From contig JBAMDO010000006.1 of assembly GCA_037074765.1 (NCBI GenBank), positions 186,001-250,000 on the forward strand: a stretch of 64,000 nucleotides of DNA, given 5' to 3'. The notes under the pieces were generated by a model that saw nothing but the letters and a program-made list of their open reading frames with translations, had not been told where the DNA came from and searched no databases. Position 1 is the stretch's first letter; each line of letters starts with the position of its first letter. Below are positions 61,295 through 64,000 of the stretch, in pieces. Made by a program: the position numbers and the translations under genes. Source of the DNA: Mansonella perstans. Taxonomy: Eukaryota; Nematoda; Chromadorea; Rhabditida; Onchocercidae.

Positions 61295-64000
61295 CAGAAG
61301 AAAACATCTCCGCCAGTTTTCTATTCACTGACTCACCATTCCTGTGACCATAATTGAATTAATACTTATTTCTAAGCTATCAAATGGAAGCGTAAAAAAT
61401 AAGTTCTTCAGATTCCCATATTCGATGGCCTCGCAACCATAGGTTTCAAGATGAAACAAAACATGGAACATAACTTTCTGTTCTACTTAATCTCACTTGC
61501 CTAACCATAGCCATTAATACTCTTTGTACTTATGTGGAATGCATGCGCACAATGTTTTTAAAAAATGTGTAATAGTTGAGAAATAAAGTGATTTTTCGAC
61601 ACTTTGACGATTGGTTAAGTGAGGCTAAGTAGAATAGAAAGTTGTAATCCATATTTTGTTTCCCCTTGAAATTCATTGTAAAATTCTTATCACTTGATCG
61701 AATGATGGAATAAAATAAGTAATTAAAAGAATGGGAAATAATGGGTTACTGACGGGAATAGAAGTTTCATTTCTATTTTTAGAGAAAGCTCTTTTAGCGT
61801 GCATTTCTGCTCAGTGAAAATCTTCTCTTAATAATAAGAATGATTTGATTTCGTTGCAATGGTTGATTGTGGGAAAAAAAAAATGAATTTTATGATAAAA
61901 TAAATGACTTTAGCGGAGGAATGTAATACGCAGTGATAACAATGGCTACTGAAATGATAATGGGTGACAGTGATAACATCATGAGATGATTATGATGAAA
62001 TCAATAAACATAAAATAAGTGCTTTCATAATTTTTGGAAGTTGTAGACAATAACAGTGGTGAATTTGATAATTATGGTGATTTTATTGCTAACAAATTAA
62101 ATGGTAACATTACTCTCAGGATGATGATAATTGGCGACATTAATAGTACAATAATTGTAACGAGATTACATTATTACTCAAAATTATTTTTAATTCATTA
62201 AAAAACTTGTTATTTGATGCTCCGCTGCAACCCTAGAGCCACAAATATTTTCTACTATTAGACGATCTGATAAATGACTCTTTTTAGCATTCCTGCATTA
62301 AAATATACGTAATTTGAGAATATTTGCTTGAAAATGGACAAGTTAACATGGAAAGTTTCCATTTTCTCTCATCTTGTATTTTGTTTTCGAATGAAAAGTT
62401 TTTTCGGAATTTCTCTTATTACTAACCTCATTTGTTATGGACTCTCAGCTTGCAAAAATTAAATTTCAAATTATTTTGATATTCTGTAAAGGAGGCGGAT
62501 TGATACAGAAAAGAAAATCGCAGACTAAAAGTTTTAAAATAGGATCAACCTAGACATGTCAATATGCATTTACAATGATATATAAAATATTTTCAAAGTT
62601 TTGCGAAGTTTTCATTTAAATTTCAGAGTATATGTTGTCTCGATTGGTTTCTGTTTTAAAGAAAGAAATGTGAAATGGAATGCAGTATCTTGATATTTTG
62701 CAAATTCAGGCCTGCAAATTAACTATTTTTCTTTGAAGTAGTATTTGAATCGTCGTTGAATTAAAAAACTGATCCTTTGAAGTGATTTCTAGTTACTTTC
62801 CATTCTTTAGTCCTGTACTGGCTACTATAATGATACTCATTAAGTTGCATTGTGTTAATAACAGTAGTTCAATAGATCCCAATCATGATACTATCTGAAA
62901 AGGCACTATTTTGTCAACCATTAGAGGATTTCATTTTATCTGTTCGTTAGATAAATAGGTGAATTGTGAGTAAATCAAATACTAAATTAAAATACTATTG
63001 ATTAAAAAATTTCGAAGAACACTTTCAATTGGTTTTCAAAAAATGAGAGAAATGACGTATGAAATTAAAAACTATTTCACATCGGAAAAAAAGTTCTTTG
63101 TATTCAAAATAATTTACAGACCTTCGAAACGTGAGCAATTATCTTCAATCATCAGTTATCGTTTTCCAGTTTTTTTGCTATAAAATTTTCCACTGAAAAT
63201 TTTCCGATTTTTCTGAAAAAATTCCAATAAATTTTGCAGCATTAAAAGAGTTCAAAATTCATCGCTAATTTGACAGAAATTTTCTACTATTTCAAATTTA
63301 ACTCTGCATAATATCGTTTCTTTCTTTATATCGTTTTCTCTTCTTTTTTTTTACACAAAAAAAATAAGAAGGCTGATCGATGGATGTATATTTTCAATGA
63401 TTTGACAATTATTTATAATTGTTGGAACCAACGATTGTAGTCTGATAGAGCCAAAGGCAAAATTGTGCAAAAGATACATGATTAGTTAATTCATTTTCAG
63501 TTCTTAAAATGTCTGCCTGAAATCGCACAACGTTCTCTTAGGCTCCACATCACAGATAATTCGAACACTTTAAGCTCGAACTACCACTTACTTTAGACTT
63601 ATTTAATGATTAAATAAATCTTTAAAGTTGCCAAGTGTTTGATAAGGTATATTTTGCTCATTTCAAAGGCTTTTTCGGTTCGCTTAAAGTTTTCAAGATA
63701 TTACATTCGTGCATGCTTTAACCTTCTCGAACTAATTTTTCAAACGAAGATTTTTGTTTCTTTCGACTGTTGAAGTGGAATATCTGATGTGTAACTTATT
63801 TGTCTGAAATGTAAATGTCGTTGTTAAGATAAAGATCAAGTATGTACAGTGTGAATTTGAAGTTATTTCCAAGGCCTTTACCGCCCGATGATTGTCGATT
63901 GCAGCAGTTATAATGACAATGACAGCCTCTCTGCGATGACAACAACAGAAAAGGTCATTCCAGCAGTATCGAACAGCATTATTAGTAATTGCTAGCCTGA

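Larger units (their letters stand above)
57307..64000. other. Region downstream of coronin, no gene recognised
   Basis: About 6.7 kb. An ATTAAA at 57392-57397, 86 nt past the coronin stop, is the nearest candidate poly(A) signal. The rest is AT-rich with repeats: a 57-bp tandem duplication (58601-58714), a 14-bp-arm palindrome (59362-59395), A tracts (60657-60677, 60779-60794) and a short triplicated motif near 61242-61294. Open frames are short and compositionally driven. A GATAA/TGATAA-rich patch near 61930-62160 has no evident function. Confidence 0.55.

Overview
The window looks like nuclear DNA of a parasitic nematode, probably a spirurid or filarial-type worm. It is very AT-rich. Genes are split into many small exons by introns of 34 bp to several kb, with acceptors mostly ending in TTTCAG or similar. 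It holds a nematode cuticle collagen and copies of the nematode SL1 spliced-leader sequence. Nothing in it identifies the species. Exon joins below were worked out by hand from splice signals and reading-frame continuity. The collagen, nuo-6, ttc-37 and coronin models each close in frame from ATG to stop.

Layout. (1) 3375-18150, minus strand: a small-conductance calcium-activated potassium channel (SK/KCNN family). The 13 core exons lie at 10656-3375, and a five-exon ORF of unknown function (18150-14418) lies upstream and may encode an N-terminal extension. (2) 3895-7420, plus strand: a 3.5-kb BEL/Pao-type LTR retrotransposon inserted in the last SK intron, antisense to the channel and 14 nt from a splice donor. 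It keeps two LTRs, a target-site duplication and an open Gag-protease ORF, but has no reverse transcriptase, RNase H or integrase. (3) 18151-28339: about 10 kb without a recognisable gene. (4) 28394-30127, minus: a five-exon cuticle collagen of 301 aa. (5) 32164-40411, minus: a 21-exon SKI3/TTC37 (ttc-37) gene of 1167 aa. (6) 40882-42298, minus: nuo-6 (complex I subunit NDUFB4), 470 bp upstream of ttc-37 in the same direction and possibly co-transcribed with it. (7) 42299-50321: 8 kb between divergent genes. (8) 50322-57306, plus: a 12-exon coronin of 682 aa. (9) 57307-64000: no gene recognised.

The most unusual observation is in the retrotransposon. Each LTR carries a near-exact copy of the 22-nt SL1 spliced leader, directly after an AATAAA and directly before a GT. 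The two LTR copies differ from SL1 at different positions, so the ancestral LTR probably held SL1 itself. This suggests that the LTR captured the host spliced leader as its R region or initiator. Other observations are three perfect short-loop palindromes (19, 21 and 14 bp arms), a 34-nt intron in ttc-37, a 7-nt coding first exon in coronin preceded by a short upstream ORF, and a possible structured RNA near 49784.

The host genes serve unrelated roles: membrane excitability (SK), cuticle (collagen), RNA decay (ttc-37 in the SKI complex), respiration (nuo-6) and actin regulation (coronin). No functional cluster is implied beyond the possible nuo-6/ttc-37 operon.
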